Source: Rhodospirillales bacterium
GTDB lineage: Bacteria > Pseudomonadota > Alphaproteobacteria > Micavibrionales > Micavibrionaceae
Reading direction: 5' to 3'
DNA: 64,000 nucleotides
NCBI GenBank assembly: GCA_023898785.1
Contig: CP060239.1
Span: 806,001 to 870,000, forward strand
The notes under the pieces were generated by a model, which ran no database searches, had not been told where the DNA came from, and saw nothing but the letters and a program-made list of their open reading frames with translations. Position 1 is the first letter of the stretch; each line of letters opens with the position of its first letter. This document shows, piece by piece, positions 43,113 to 52,214 of the stretch. Position numbers and translations under genes: made by a program.

Positions 43113-43892
43113 TCAGAATTGCCTGCGGCGCATATCAATGAGCGCCGCCAGTAGAATTAGAGATGAATAGATTATTCCCTGCATCAAGATGAAGGCAGGG
43201 CCTATGTTTTCATCAGGTCCGTAGACCAGCCAGGAGGTCTGGGTTAACAAGTCCAGCCGCGGCATAACGGATGAAATTGCCTGCATGATCATTTCAAGTA
43301 TTTTCAGATCGACGGCGTTCTTACCGGAATCGATAATCCCCAGGATTTGCGACATCATGCGCGCCAGGACATAAAAACCAAAAGTCGCAAAGGTGCAGCT
43401 CGCGGCACTGGTCAAAATCATGGAAAAAAACAAGGCGACATTGACCATGATTACATTTTCGACGACCAGACTGAGTATCCAGAGTGCGTGACCACCAGAG
43501 ACCAAATGCGGGGAAAGAGCCATAATGCACAGGCCGGAGATAACGCCCATAAGCGTGGCAATTAATGAAAATCCGGCGGCATATGATAACACAAGTTGCG
43601 TTCGTCCGACGGGGCGCGAAAGCATAAACTCGATGTCTCGTGTTTCAAAGCTGCGGCGAATGAAAAAGACGATGAACAGGACAAGGCCGACGATGTTCAG
43701 AATGCGGACCGAGCCAGCAGAGAAGACTGCAACGAATTGATCCTGCTCGGTAATTGCCGCAGAGCCGAGGAAAACGGACAGGGACACGGCGGCGGCCAGG
43801 AGCACACAAATACCGATGATCAGCTTGTCACGGATCGCTGCTGTGATCACATAGCCTACCAAGGACGGTCCGATCAGGGGAAGCGATTTCAT
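43113..43892 (-). CDS. ABC-2-type transporter permease at pilus locus
   Basis: A 259-residue membrane protein with six predicted membrane segments, including LIIGICVLLAAAVSLSVFLG, SVRILNIVGLVLFIVFFI, AAGFSLIATLMGVISGLCIMAL and FILMQGIIYSSLILLAALI. A typical RRSFETRDIEFMLSRPVGRTQLVLSY cytosolic loop follows the second segment, as in ABC-2 permeases. Its presumed ATPase is encoded 6 kb away at 50232-50990 in the same cluster and strand. The secretin gene lies 10 bases upstream. Confidence 0.75.
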   Translation of the reverse strand: MKSLPLIGPSLVGYVITAAIRDKLIIGICVLLAAAVSLSVFLGSAAITEQDQFVAVFSAGSVRILNIVGLVLFIVFFIRRSFETRDIEFMLSRPVGRTQLVLSYAAGFSLIATLMGVISGLCIMALSPHLVSGGHALWILSLVVENVIMVNVALFFSMILTSAASCTFATFGFYVLARMMSQILGIIDSGKNAVDLKILEMIMQAISSVMPRLDLLTQTSWLVYGPDENIGPAFILMQGIIYSSLILLAALIDMRRRQF

Positions 43893-43902
43893 CTACGCCG
43901 CC

Positions 43903-45732
43903 TTAAAATCTCAAAGGACGGCGGTCAGATGAAAACTGACGGTAGAGATCCTTATCGGTGTTATGAACGCTATCGCTTGGGTTATCCAAGATGGTGGCTT
44001 TGAGAAAGATCACCAGTTCGGTTTTACTAACGCTGTCATCGTGATCTTTAAAGAGATTGCCGATAATAGGGGCTTCTCCAAGGATTGGCACACCACCATC
44101 GGTAACTTGAGCACGGTCCTGCAGCAAGCCACCCATCACAATGGCCTGTCCGGAACGAACTTTTACAACTGAATCAATCTCCTGTACATTGAGCTCAGGA
44201 ACCAGGCTATCTTCTAAATTGTTACAAGGCGCTCCACATTGCGCTATTATATATGCAATACCGGGGTCCGGTTCTTCACTGACTATACTTGTTACTGTTG
44301 GACGAACAGCCATCGAGATCGTGCGGTCTTCAAGATTGATGGAGGGTTGAACATTGACAAGAACGCCTTCCGGAACATTGCGGATTTCAGTATTAACCTC
44401 AGTTTGTGCAGTAACACCATCCTGAGTAACATCAATATCAATTTCAAAAAACACCCGATTGGTCGCCACATTCAACACAGCGGGCTGGTTATTCAAAACT
44501 GTCAGACGCGGACTGGCCAGGGCCCTTACGGTACCAAACCGGGAGGTCGCAGTAATCAGACTCTGAATATCATTGCCATTATAAGCCGCCGTAAGTAACG
44601 GCGTACCAATATTGCTTCCTGAAGCGAAGTCCAAGCTGAACTCACCGGGCAGCCCTACAATATCCCAATCTATCCCTGTTCTGTATTCATCCGACAAGGT
44701 CACCTCGAGAACTTTGGCTTCGATCAAGACCTGTGCTGTCACTGCGCGTTTCAGAAGTTTGAGATATTCTTTAATCTCTTTATGCGCTTTTTCAGAGGCG
44801 TAAACATTGATCAGGCCGGCCTGCTTGTTGATGGTAAATGTTCCCTCCGGTTCATCTTTTTTACCTCTTGAACTTGATGTGTCGTCATCATCATCTACAG
44901 GCAGTGATTCAACACGCAGCGTTGCTTGCGGCGGCTGCACGGCCACTTGCGTTCCATCTTCCGAAGTTGGGGCAACGGCCTGCACGTCCGGGTTCTGCTC
45001 GGCAGCCGTGATGCGCGGATCACGTTTTGTTTTTAACGCGCCGGTCTGATTGCCACGAACGATTTGCTCAAGGTTGACCTCAAGCTCCCCCCAGAAATTG
45101 GCCTCGCTTTCAGAATCGGCTTCAAAATTAGAACCAGAATCCGTCCCATCGCCGGACACAACTGAAACATTGTTGCTGATGCTGCTTTTTGAGTTACGGA
45201 TATAGCTCAAATAATCAATTTTGTAGACGCTGTTATAAGGTGTATCGAGTTCAACGCGCAAGATATCATCTTCAAACTTGTAGCGTAGCCCGGCAATATC
45301 GGCGATGCGCTCAATTACGACGTCAAAAGGCCTGTTGGTTGCTGTGAAAATGATAGAGCCGCGAATGCGCGGGTCCAGTTCAATATCATAGTCGGCTTGC
45401 TGCGCCAATTCATATAAGGCATCGCGCAGAGGCACGGATTGATTGATCTTAATTGAAACCAGAGGCATGGGTTTCATTCGCTCGGATGACTGTGCTACAT
45501 AAGGCTGCAAATCCGGGATTGCCCCTTGATCAGCCCGGCCTTCATCCGTATCAGGCAGGCGTGTGGCCAGGCCGTCGCGGTAATCCTGCATTTCCATGCT
45601 GCCTTCGCGATCTGCTTTAAGCTGGTTTTTGGCCATATCGCAAGACGTCAAAAAGAACGACGAAAATAGCACGCAACAGGTTGAAAGGACGGTGAAGGAG
45701 AAACGGTTTTGAACCGGATGAAAAACAATCAT
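43903..45732 (-). CDS. Secretin of the pilus outer-membrane channel (MshL/PilQ-like)
   Basis: A 609-residue secretin that forms the outer-membrane pore for the pilus fibre. It is a lipoprotein, with SSFFLTSCDM as lipobox. The STN-type N domain reads VPLRDALYELAQQADYDIEL and RPFDVVIERIADIAGLRY, and an N1-like KH domain follows with VLIEAKVLEVTLSDEYRTGID. The secretin core ends VPILGEAPIIGNLFKDHDD and KTELVIFLKATIL. The start at 45732 (MIVFHPVQ) is preferred over an upstream ATG that lacks homology. It resembles MshL more than PilQ in size. Confidence 0.9.
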   Translation of the reverse strand: MIVFHPVQNRFSFTVLSTCCVLFSSFFLTSCDMAKNQLKADREGSMEMQDYRDGLATRLPDTDEGRADQGAIPDLQPYVAQSSERMKPMPLVSIKINQSVPLRDALYELAQQADYDIELDPRIRGSIIFTATNRPFDVVIERIADIAGLRYKFEDDILRVELDTPYNSVYKIDYLSYIRNSKSSISNNVSVVSGDGTDSGSNFEADSESEANFWGELEVNLEQIVRGNQTGALKTKRDPRITAAEQNPDVQAVAPTSEDGTQVAVQPPQATLRVESLPVDDDDDTSSSRGKKDEPEGTFTINKQAGLINVYASEKAHKEIKEYLKLLKRAVTAQVLIEAKVLEVTLSDEYRTGIDWDIVGLPGEFSLDFASGSNIGTPLLTAAYNGNDIQSLITATSRFGTVRALASPRLTVLNNQPAVLNVATNRVFFEIDIDVTQDGVTAQTEVNTEIRNVPEGVLVNVQPSINLEDRTISMAVRPTVTSIVSEEPDPGIAYIIAQCGAPCNNLEDSLVPELNVQEIDSVVKVRSGQAIVMGGLLQDRAQVTDGGVPILGEAPIIGNLFKDHDDSVSKTELVIFLKATILDNPSDSVHNTDKDLYRQFSSDRRPLRF

Positions 45733-45848
45733 GGACCCTAGCCTCGTATAGAACGGTGATGCACAGTGCGAACGCACGTTGCGATTCTCAAATAGCATAG
45801 CATATTTTGAAGCAGGATGTAGCTATAAGTTTAAGTGAGTTGCGGCTT

Positions 45849-47000
45849 TTAATCACCAAACTTTATGCGCGAGGTGTCAATTTGCGTCAGCCCCTTTTCG
45901 CCTTTATTATTCTTAGTGGATAATTGGTGTTGGTGTAATTTAATCTTCAGATCAGATGGGCGATCAGAGTTAGACATTGCGGTTTCTTCTGTGATAAGGC
46001 CACGAACATACAGATCCATTAAGCATTGATCGAATGTACACATACCCAGTGTTGTGTTTTGCTCCATCACGTCTTTTATTTTTGCGATTTCACCTTTCAG
46101 GATCAGTTCACGTACCAGACCCTGGTTGAGCATAATCTCAATGGCGGGGACCATTTTTTGATTTACCCCCATGATCAAGCGTTGAGAAACAATCGCTTTG
46201 AGGTTCATTGCCAAATTTAAGCGTACTTGGGCAGCGAGTTCTTCCGGAAAGAAATTGACGATACGTTCAATGGCTTGATAAGCGTTATTTGTGTGAATAG
46301 TCGCCAAACATAAATGCCCTGTTTCAGTAATCGTTAAAGCCTGTTCCATTACATCACGATCACGAATTTCCCCGACCAGAATTACGTCCGGGCGTTGGCG
46401 CAAAGAATTTTTCATTGCTATGGAAAATGATTCAGTATCTACACCAACTTCACGCTGCGTAACAACGGACTTTTTGTGTTCGTGATAATATTCGATCGGG
46501 TCTTCAACTGTGATGATGTGACCTTCGCTGCGCTCATTACGATAATCCACCATTGAGGCCAGCGTGGTCGATTTACCGGAACCTGTGATCCCGGTTACCA
46601 GCACAAGCCCCCTTTTTTCCATTGCTAACCGTTCCAGGATAGGTGGTAAGTTCAAATCTTTAAATGAAGGGATTTTTGACACAATACGGCGAATAACGAG
46701 CGCAGGAAACTGGCGCTGTTTCATAACATTAATGCGGAAACGCCCTTGCTCCCCCATATCAAGTGCTGTATTTAACTCCATTTTATTTTCAAACTCACGC
46801 TTTTGACGTGCCGTCAGGATGCTGTCAAGGATAGCGTCAATATCCTCCAGAACCAGCTTCCTTTCGCTCAGATAAATCATCTTGTCTTCGGCACGCAAGG
46901 TCGGAGGCTGTCCGACTGTAAGGTATAAGTCACTTGCCTCATGCTGCCCCATAGACAGCAAATAATTAAGAATGGCCGGAGGTGTCTCTGGAGGTGTCAA
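45849..47000 (-). CDS. PilT/PilU-type retraction ATPase (second)
   Basis: A 383-residue hexameric ATPase of the PilT family. Walker A is GITGSGKSTTLAS, the Asp box is IITVEDPIEYYHEHK, Walker B includes PDVILVGEIRDRDVM, and the His box is CLATIHTNN. The C-terminus is extended past the usual PilT length with Lys-rich sequence (KNNKGEKGLTQ), as in PilU proteins. Its ATG overlaps the stop of the pilT gene by 4 bases. It likely works as an accessory to PilT. Confidence 0.88.
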   Translation of the reverse strand: MTPPETPPAILNYLLSMGQHEASDLYLTVGQPPTLRAEDKMIYLSERKLVLEDIDAILDSILTARQKREFENKMELNTALDMGEQGRFRINVMKQRQFPALVIRRIVSKIPSFKDLNLPPILERLAMEKRGLVLVTGITGSGKSTTLASMVDYRNERSEGHIITVEDPIEYYHEHKKSVVTQREVGVDTESFSIAMKNSLRQRPDVILVGEIRDRDVMEQALTITETGHLCLATIHTNNAYQAIERIVNFFPEELAAQVRLNLAMNLKAIVSQRLIMGVNQKMVPAIEIMLNQGLVRELILKGEIAKIKDVMEQNTTLGMCTFDQCLMDLYVRGLITEETAMSNSDRPSDLKIKLHQHQLSTKNNKGEKGLTQIDTSRIKFGD

Positions 47001-48139
47001 AATGAGTACCCCCCGTCTTTCGATCCACTTCCACCTGCTGCGCTCTCATCCAGTTTCGCTCCGCCGAGAGCGGCAGCGGCATATTCATTATCGTCATCGC
47101 CATCGTCATTCGTTGTCAAAAGCGTTGCACGGCGCGCTTCGTCTTTATCAATAAGGCCTGCCTCAAACAGATCTGCGATCGCGTCTTGCATTGTAACCAT
47201 ACCGTAGCGTGAACCGGTCTGCATCATGGAATACATTTGCGGTATCTGGTTTTCACGAATCAGGTTGCGCACAGCATTTGTTCCAACAAGTATCTCAAAT
47301 GCGCCAACGCGCCCCTGCCCATCCGCCTTACGCACAAGAGTTTGTGCTATCACTCCCTGAAGTGAGGAAGCCAACATTGCGCGCACCATTTCCTTGTCCC
47401 CGGTCGGAAATACGTCAATCACACGGTCAATGGTTTTTGAAGCTGAGTTGGAGTGCAGGGTAGCGAAGACCAAGTGCCCGGTTTCTGCAGCCGTCAGCGC
47501 CAACGAAATCGTTTCATAGTCGCGCATCTCACCAACGAGTATTACATCAGGGTCTTCACGCAACGCACTTTTCAATGCACGCGCAAAAGACTTGGTGTCA
47601 GTGCCGACTTCTCTGTGGTTTACCAAGCTTTTTTGTGAGGTATGAAAAAATTCTACCGGATCTTCAATTGTCAGAATGTGCTTAGACATCGTTAAGTTGA
47701 TATGATTGACCATCGAGGCCAGCGTTGTCGATTTACCAGAACCCGTCGGCCCCGTGACCAAAACAATGCCTTTTTCCAGTTCGGAAAAACGGCGCATTAC
47801 GGGCGGCAAACCAAGCTGTTCCATTGTTGGGACTTCCGTCGGGATGGTACGGAATACAGCGGAAGCCCCCAGTCTGGATGTAAAGCCATTGACACGAAAA
47901 CGCGCTTTTTCGCCCAGAGCAATCGCAAAGTCGATCTCCATATTCTTTTCATATTCTGCGCGCTGATCCTCAGTCATAACTGAATAAAGCATGGTGCGAA
48001 TATCGTCACTGGAAAGCGGATCAGCTTTCACACGCTTAAGCAAACCGCTTACGCGGATAATGGGCGGGCTACCGGCACTTAAATGAAGGTCGGAGGCGTC
48101 ATTTTGCATCGTAAATGCAAGAAGCTGAGTGAGATCCAA
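46997..48139 (-). CDS. pilT: PilT-type pilus retraction ATPase
   Basis: A 380-residue ATPase that powers pilus retraction. Walker A is GPTGSGKSTTLASMV, the Asp box is HILTIEDPVEFFHTSQ, Walker B is PDVILVGEMRDYETI and the His box is VFATLHSNSAS. The protein starts at a good AAGGAGAG site. The C-terminal 60 residues carry an acidic, Gly-rich extension. It is followed immediately by the second PilT-type gene. Confidence 0.92.
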   Translation of the reverse strand: MDLTQLLAFTMQNDASDLHLSAGSPPIIRVSGLLKRVKADPLSSDDIRTMLYSVMTEDQRAEYEKNMEIDFAIALGEKARFRVNGFTSRLGASAVFRTIPTEVPTMEQLGLPPVMRRFSELEKGIVLVTGPTGSGKSTTLASMVNHINLTMSKHILTIEDPVEFFHTSQKSLVNHREVGTDTKSFARALKSALREDPDVILVGEMRDYETISLALTAAETGHLVFATLHSNSASKTIDRVIDVFPTGDKEMVRAMLASSLQGVIAQTLVRKADGQGRVGAFEILVGTNAVRNLIRENQIPQMYSMMQTGSRYGMVTMQDAIADLFEAGLIDKDEARRATLLTTNDDGDDDNEYAAAALGGAKLDESAAGGSGSKDGGYSF

Positions 48140-48264
48140 GGATACTCTCCTTTTTATTAGAAACTTGAAGGCAACGTGATTTTTATGCCTATAGATAGTT
48201 TTAACGCAAATTTATAAATGGAAAGTAAAGATTTTTGACCTTCCGCTAAAGATTTTAGCGCTTT

Positions 48265-49080
48265 TTAAAGCGAATGAGAACCTCCCATCAACAAAAGTAT
48301 AAAAAAGCTGACAATCAGGGCCGGGCCGAATGGGAATAAAGCTTCATTTTTAATTTTCTGCCAAGCCACTCCGAATAAAACACCAAAAATCCCTCCCAGA
48401 ATACAAAAAATGCCTAAATCTCCTAATCCCAGCCATAGCCCGGCGACTGCAAAAAATTTGACATCCCCCATTCCAAGCGCTTGTTTTTTAAGGATTTTAG
48501 TCATTCCAGCCGCCAACAGCCAGGCCAATGTCATATAAACAAGGGCACCACCCAAATGTTCCACTATGCGGCCTTTCATAGTGCCTGGCTCAAGATAAAC
48601 TTGATACGCGAGGCTTGTTAACCCCAGCATAAAAATGATTGCGACTAAAATATTGGGCAGGGTTTTATGGCGAATATCAATCATGAGCAGCGCCAAAAGG
48701 AACGGTAACATCGCCAAGACGATAAAACTCTGCATCATATCCTTCGCCGGGCAAAAAATAAAGATCGAGATGGCGAGCAGTGCGGCGCTTAGCTCCAAAA
48801 AAGGATATAAAGCAGGTATACTGGCAGAACAATAACGGCAACGCCCACGCGAAAACAGCCAGGAAAAGAGCGGGATAAGATCACGTACTCCCAGAGTATG
48901 ATTACAATACGGACATGCAGAGCGCTGGCCAGGGCTGAACACTCCGACGCCGCTTGGCAGGCGGTGGATCATGGCACTGGAAAAACTGCCCATGATCAGA
49001 CCTAATAATGCGAATACTACAAGCAAGAGGACGCCGAAATCACCCAAAACCAGTGGATTTACGTTCGGCATATCAGGCAC
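48265..49080 (-). CDS. pilD: Prepilin peptidase
   Basis: A 271-residue inner-membrane aspartic protease that cuts and methylates prepilins. The cytosolic zinc-binding loop is CPYCNHTLGVRD and GRCRYCSASIPALYP. The two catalytic Asp are visible in LMIDIRHKTLPN and in GMGDVKFFAVAG. Multiple membrane segments follow the expected spacing. It ends 3 bases after the TPR gene start region (both on the minus strand), forming part of the pilus operon. Confidence 0.92.
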   Translation of the reverse strand: MPDMPNVNPLVLGDFGVLLLVVFALLGLIMGSFSSAMIHRLPSGVGVFSPGQRSACPYCNHTLGVRDLIPLFSWLFSRGRCRYCSASIPALYPFLELSAALLAISIFIFCPAKDMMQSFIVLAMLPFLLALLMIDIRHKTLPNILVAIIFMLGLTSLAYQVYLEPGTMKGRIVEHLGGALVYMTLAWLLAAGMTKILKKQALGMGDVKFFAVAGLWLGLGDLGIFCILGGIFGVLFGVAWQKIKNEALFPFGPALIVSFFILLLMGGSHSL

Positions 49081-49083
49081 GAA

Positions 49084-50142
49084 TCAGCGAAGCTGCGCTA
49101 AGCGCTCAAAGACGGTTTCACGAGGAATGCTTTTACTCGCGCCGTAAAGCGTGTCGACCTCCAGTGCCTCTTCATAATAGCGGACAGCTTGCTTTTTATC
49201 GCCTGCGCGGTCAGCTATTACAGCCATATTAAATATATGGTTTGCATTATTCGGCTCCATGCTCGCCGCCATACCAAGATAGCGAATCGCATCTGGATAT
49301 CTCCCTAATTGAGCTTCAATAACAGCTATCTGGGCAATGATTGCGGTACTTCCAGGGTTATCCTCATGCAGCTTTTGTAAGTTTATGAGTGCAACCGCCG
49401 GATAACGCCGCCCCATAAGGCCTTGCAGATTGATTTGCGCTTCGACATTGCTTGGACGAATCTCCAGAAGCTCTTCATAAGCCGCAATCGCCTCATCAAA
49501 ACGGCCCGCACGCTGAAAAGATGTGGCGCGCCCTAAAAGAATATTCGGATCGCGCTTGTTTGTTGCATAGAGCCCATCATATATCTCAAGGGCCGATTCA
49601 TAGCGCCCCAGTTTTGTAGCGCGCTCAGCTGCAACCAGGCGAGCCTCTTTGCTGTCGGCGTCAAATTTCTTGCGCGTAATAACCAAACGGGAGGCCGGGT
49701 TTAGCGCAGGATTAACCTTAGACGGCGCACCCTGACGCGAAAGATCGCTGGTAGGGACGTATGCTTCCGCGTCAAAGAACAAATCTTCATCAAACTCACC
49801 CCCGTCTTCGGTCTGACCTTCCGGTAACGCAGGCACTTCTGCCGCCTCTGTAGCTGACATTAAGTCTTGCTCTTCCAGCGGCGCGGCGGGCGATGTAATT
49901 TCTTGTATATCCGTTTCCTGCTTTACATCAGACGCTGCGTTCTTTTGTATCAGCAGATCCTGAATTACCGCCTCTTCCTGTGCATTCATTTCAACAGAAA
50001 GCTCCTGCGCCCTGTCCAATACCTGCCTTGCCGATTGCGCATGGGCTATGAACGGGCTCAGCCCGACACCTGCTATAAAGCAGACACCTAGACTATAGGT
50101 TTTGAGCTTAAAGTGTGAAGGAATTTGGAAACGCCACATCAT
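49084..50142 (-). CDS. Exported TPR protein of the pilus locus (MshN-like)
   Basis: A 352-residue protein with an N-terminal signal or membrane anchor (LKTYSLGVCFIAGVGLSPFIAHA), a long acidic low-complexity region to about residue 150, and then four or five TPR units such as GRYESALEIYDGLYATNK, GRFDEAIAAYEELLEIRP, GRYPDAIRYLGMAASMEP and GDKKQAVRYYEEALEVD. In MSHA loci a TPR protein (MshN) has this place. It probably assembles pilus machinery components in the periplasm. Confidence 0.75.
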   Translation of the reverse strand: MMWRFQIPSHFKLKTYSLGVCFIAGVGLSPFIAHAQSARQVLDRAQELSVEMNAQEEAVIQDLLIQKNAASDVKQETDIQEITSPAAPLEEQDLMSATEAAEVPALPEGQTEDGGEFDEDLFFDAEAYVPTSDLSRQGAPSKVNPALNPASRLVITRKKFDADSKEARLVAAERATKLGRYESALEIYDGLYATNKRDPNILLGRATSFQRAGRFDEAIAAYEELLEIRPSNVEAQINLQGLMGRRYPAVALINLQKLHEDNPGSTAIIAQIAVIEAQLGRYPDAIRYLGMAASMEPNNANHIFNMAVIADRAGDKKQAVRYYEEALEVDTLYGASKSIPRETVFERLAQLR

Positions 50143-50231
50143 GATATAAACCTGTCGATAGAAATACTGCCGAAGCAGCAGCGAGGGAATAAAGTGCGAA
50201 TCAGTAGAACAATACTCGCACTTTCAATGTA

Positions 50232-50990
50232 TCACGCTGCGCTCTTTTGCTCAATAAAATGTAGAAAGGCTTGTTCGAGGGACAAATCACCGGACAGAGC
50301 TTTCAGTTTATCCGGTTTTCCGGTAAAGCGAATGGAACGATCATGCATCACAGCAACGCGATCACAGATCTCATCCATATCAGCCAGAATATGAGAGCTC
50401 AGGAAAACGGTGCAACCCTTCTGCCTTGCTTCTACAATAAGAGTTTTTACGAGTGCTCTAGCGACAGGGTCTAAACCGCTCATTGGCTCATCAAGGATTA
50501 GCAAATCGCAATCCGTCAGTATCGTGGCCAGCACCCCTAATTTTTGACGCATTCCCTTGGAATAGGTATGAACACGCCGGTCAAGAGCCGCTGGGTCAAG
50601 GGCTATGCGCTCGGCATATTCTATACACTGCGCATTGGAAATGCTGGTTTTGTACATACGCGCGGAGAATTTTAAAAATTCGAGGCCGGTTAAGAACCAT
50701 GGCGGCTCAAAGCGCTCTGGCAAAAAAGCCAAACGCTGCTTTACGGCTTTCGTGCCTGCTCTTTGATTAAAGATCAAAATCTCCCCGTCACTAGGCGTAC
50801 GCAAATCCAAAATTGCTTTAATGAGGGTGGTTTTTCCCGCGCCGTTCAGACCAATCAAACCAAAACATTCGCTTGCCTTTATATTAAGATCGACATCCTG
50901 GATAGCCTTAAACGCTCCGTAGGATACGCCGACATTTTTTATACTTAGCGCGTCTTCGGGTTTTTGCTGTTGGACTTTGGCTGTACTCAT
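50232..50990 (-). CDS. ABC transporter ATP-binding protein at pilus locus
   Basis: A 252-residue ATPase: Walker A GLNGAGKTTLIKAIL, Q-loop region LAFLPERFEPPWFLTGLEF, signature YSKGMRQKLGVLA, Walker B CDLLILDEPMSGLDPVARA and the switch His in VFLSSHILADMDEICD. The type is that of ABC-2 exporters. The ATG at 50990 is used because homology begins there; the frame extends upstream into the next gene. It is embedded between the PilP-like gene and the TPR gene, well away from its likely permease at 43113. Confidence 0.85.
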   Translation of the reverse strand: MSTAKVQQQKPEDALSIKNVGVSYGAFKAIQDVDLNIKASECFGLIGLNGAGKTTLIKAILDLRTPSDGEILIFNQRAGTKAVKQRLAFLPERFEPPWFLTGLEFLKFSARMYKTSISNAQCIEYAERIALDPAALDRRVHTYSKGMRQKLGVLATILTDCDLLILDEPMSGLDPVARALVKTLIVEARQKGCTVFLSSHILADMDEICDRVAVMHDRSIRFTGKPDKLKALSGDLSLEQAFLHFIEQKSAA

Positions 50991-51003
50991 TGTTTCACCA
51001 AAC

Positions 51004-51573
51004 CTAGCCGGGCAAGAATATGCGCGTATCAATATTAAAACGCTGGTGTGGTCGCAAGCGGATTGGGAAAATCTGGTTGGTGTATTCGTCGAACCATTTA
51101 AATTCTATATACTCCTTATAGACTCTCAGATCCATAACCTCTTTGGGAATAGCATCCGGAGTTATGCGCTCTTCATTCAGCCAAATTGCCCAGTCTGCTT
51201 TACCATGAAAAACAATACCAGACAGGCGAATTTCACGTTCCTCGGGAGGTGGTTTGATTTTTTCGCCAATATCCTCACGCTGTTTCAAATCTTTCGCAAG
51301 CTCACTATCTGTTACATTGCGCGTGTCACCGACATATCGGCGAGCGTCCTGAATTGCAACATGTTCCCAATGCGTAAAAAGGATAGAATCGTATTGTAAG
51401 GGATCAAATCCTTTCTTCGAATTTGCATCTTTGTCAGCAGACGTTTGATTTTCCGAAAGGGTTTCGGTCGCCGCCGTCGGCGTTTCTCGCTGCACAGATT
51501 GAGCGCGCGGCATTACCGCAAACCCGAAAGACATCACAACAATACCTAAAAGAAGAAGGATATAGTATCTCAT
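51004..51573 (-). CDS. MshK/PilP-like pilus assembly protein
   Basis: A 189-residue exported or anchored protein (signal YYILLLLGIVVMSFGFAVMPRAQS). After a polar linker, the C-terminal domain reads REIRLSGIVFHGKADWAIWL, NEERITPDAIPKEV and FDEYTNQIFPIRL. This resembles the beta-domain of MshK-like proteins with the W-x-x-W pattern. Its start overlaps the stop of the PilO-like gene by 1 base. It probably links the inner-membrane platform to the secretin. Confidence 0.65.
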   Translation of the reverse strand: MRYYILLLLGIVVMSFGFAVMPRAQSVQRETPTAATETLSENQTSADKDANSKKGFDPLQYDSILFTHWEHVAIQDARRYVGDTRNVTDSELAKDLKQREDIGEKIKPPPEEREIRLSGIVFHGKADWAIWLNEERITPDAIPKEVMDLRVYKEYIEFKWFDEYTNQIFPIRLRPHQRFNIDTRIFLPG

Positions 51574-52214
51574 TATTTCCCCCCTCCGTTAATGACGCTC
51601 GCCTCTGGGATCATTGTACGCCACATCAACTCGACCTGCGCGCCCACAAGCGATGGGTTTTTGCCGTTTGCAATTGCCCGCAGCACCGTTCCAGTTACAT
51701 CGGCTTCTCTTTTTAAGCTAATTTTTTCGACAGACAAATGCCCTGGGAAGTAATTTTCAGCCAAAAACAGATAATGAAAAATATTCACATCATCAAATGC
51801 CTCTAGGCGAATTTCGACAGGACTTCTAAGAATTTTATGCTCAGCTTTTTGCGCTTCGGGATTATCTTCTATTGAGCCGGATTTTACGCTGGCAATAGCT
51901 TTTGAAACCCCTGAGTTTTTTTGTATGACGTTGAACATTTTTTCAGCCTGGCGGCGACTTTGGTCTTTGAAGAATCCGCGCCTTACCAGTTTCTCGAATT
52001 CTTCTTTCTGATCTTCCAGTTGTTCAAATTCAACCTGCATCCGATTAATGTCCGTGCGCAACGTAGAAACAGTGCCACGCAACCCTCTTAATTCGCGCTC
52101 CTTAACTTGTATTTCAGGGATGAAATATAAATACAAACCAGCAGCCAGAAATGCGTTGAGCAACAACAAAGCAGCCAACACAAAAATACGTTTTATACCC
52201 AAAACTGCGATCAT
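51573..52214 (-). CDS. PilO/MshJ-like pilus assembly protein
   Basis: A 213-residue protein with one membrane segment (IFVLAALLLLNAFLAAGLYLYF) and a coiled coil (residues about 40-85, REL and RTDINRMQVEFEQLEDQKEEF) and then a ferredoxin-like C-terminal part (VEIRLEAFDDVNIFHYLFL). This is the PilO/MshJ layout. It overlaps the gene on its 5' side by 4 bases (ATGA) and the next by 1, so tight translational coupling is expected. Confidence 0.7.
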   Translation of the reverse strand: MIAVLGIKRIFVLAALLLLNAFLAAGLYLYFIPEIQVKERELRGLRGTVSTLRTDINRMQVEFEQLEDQKEEFEKLVRRGFFKDQSRRQAEKMFNVIQKNSGVSKAIASVKSGSIEDNPEAQKAEHKILRSPVEIRLEAFDDVNIFHYLFLAENYFPGHLSVEKISLKREADVTGTVLRAIANGKNPSLVGAQVELMWRTMIPEASVINGGGK

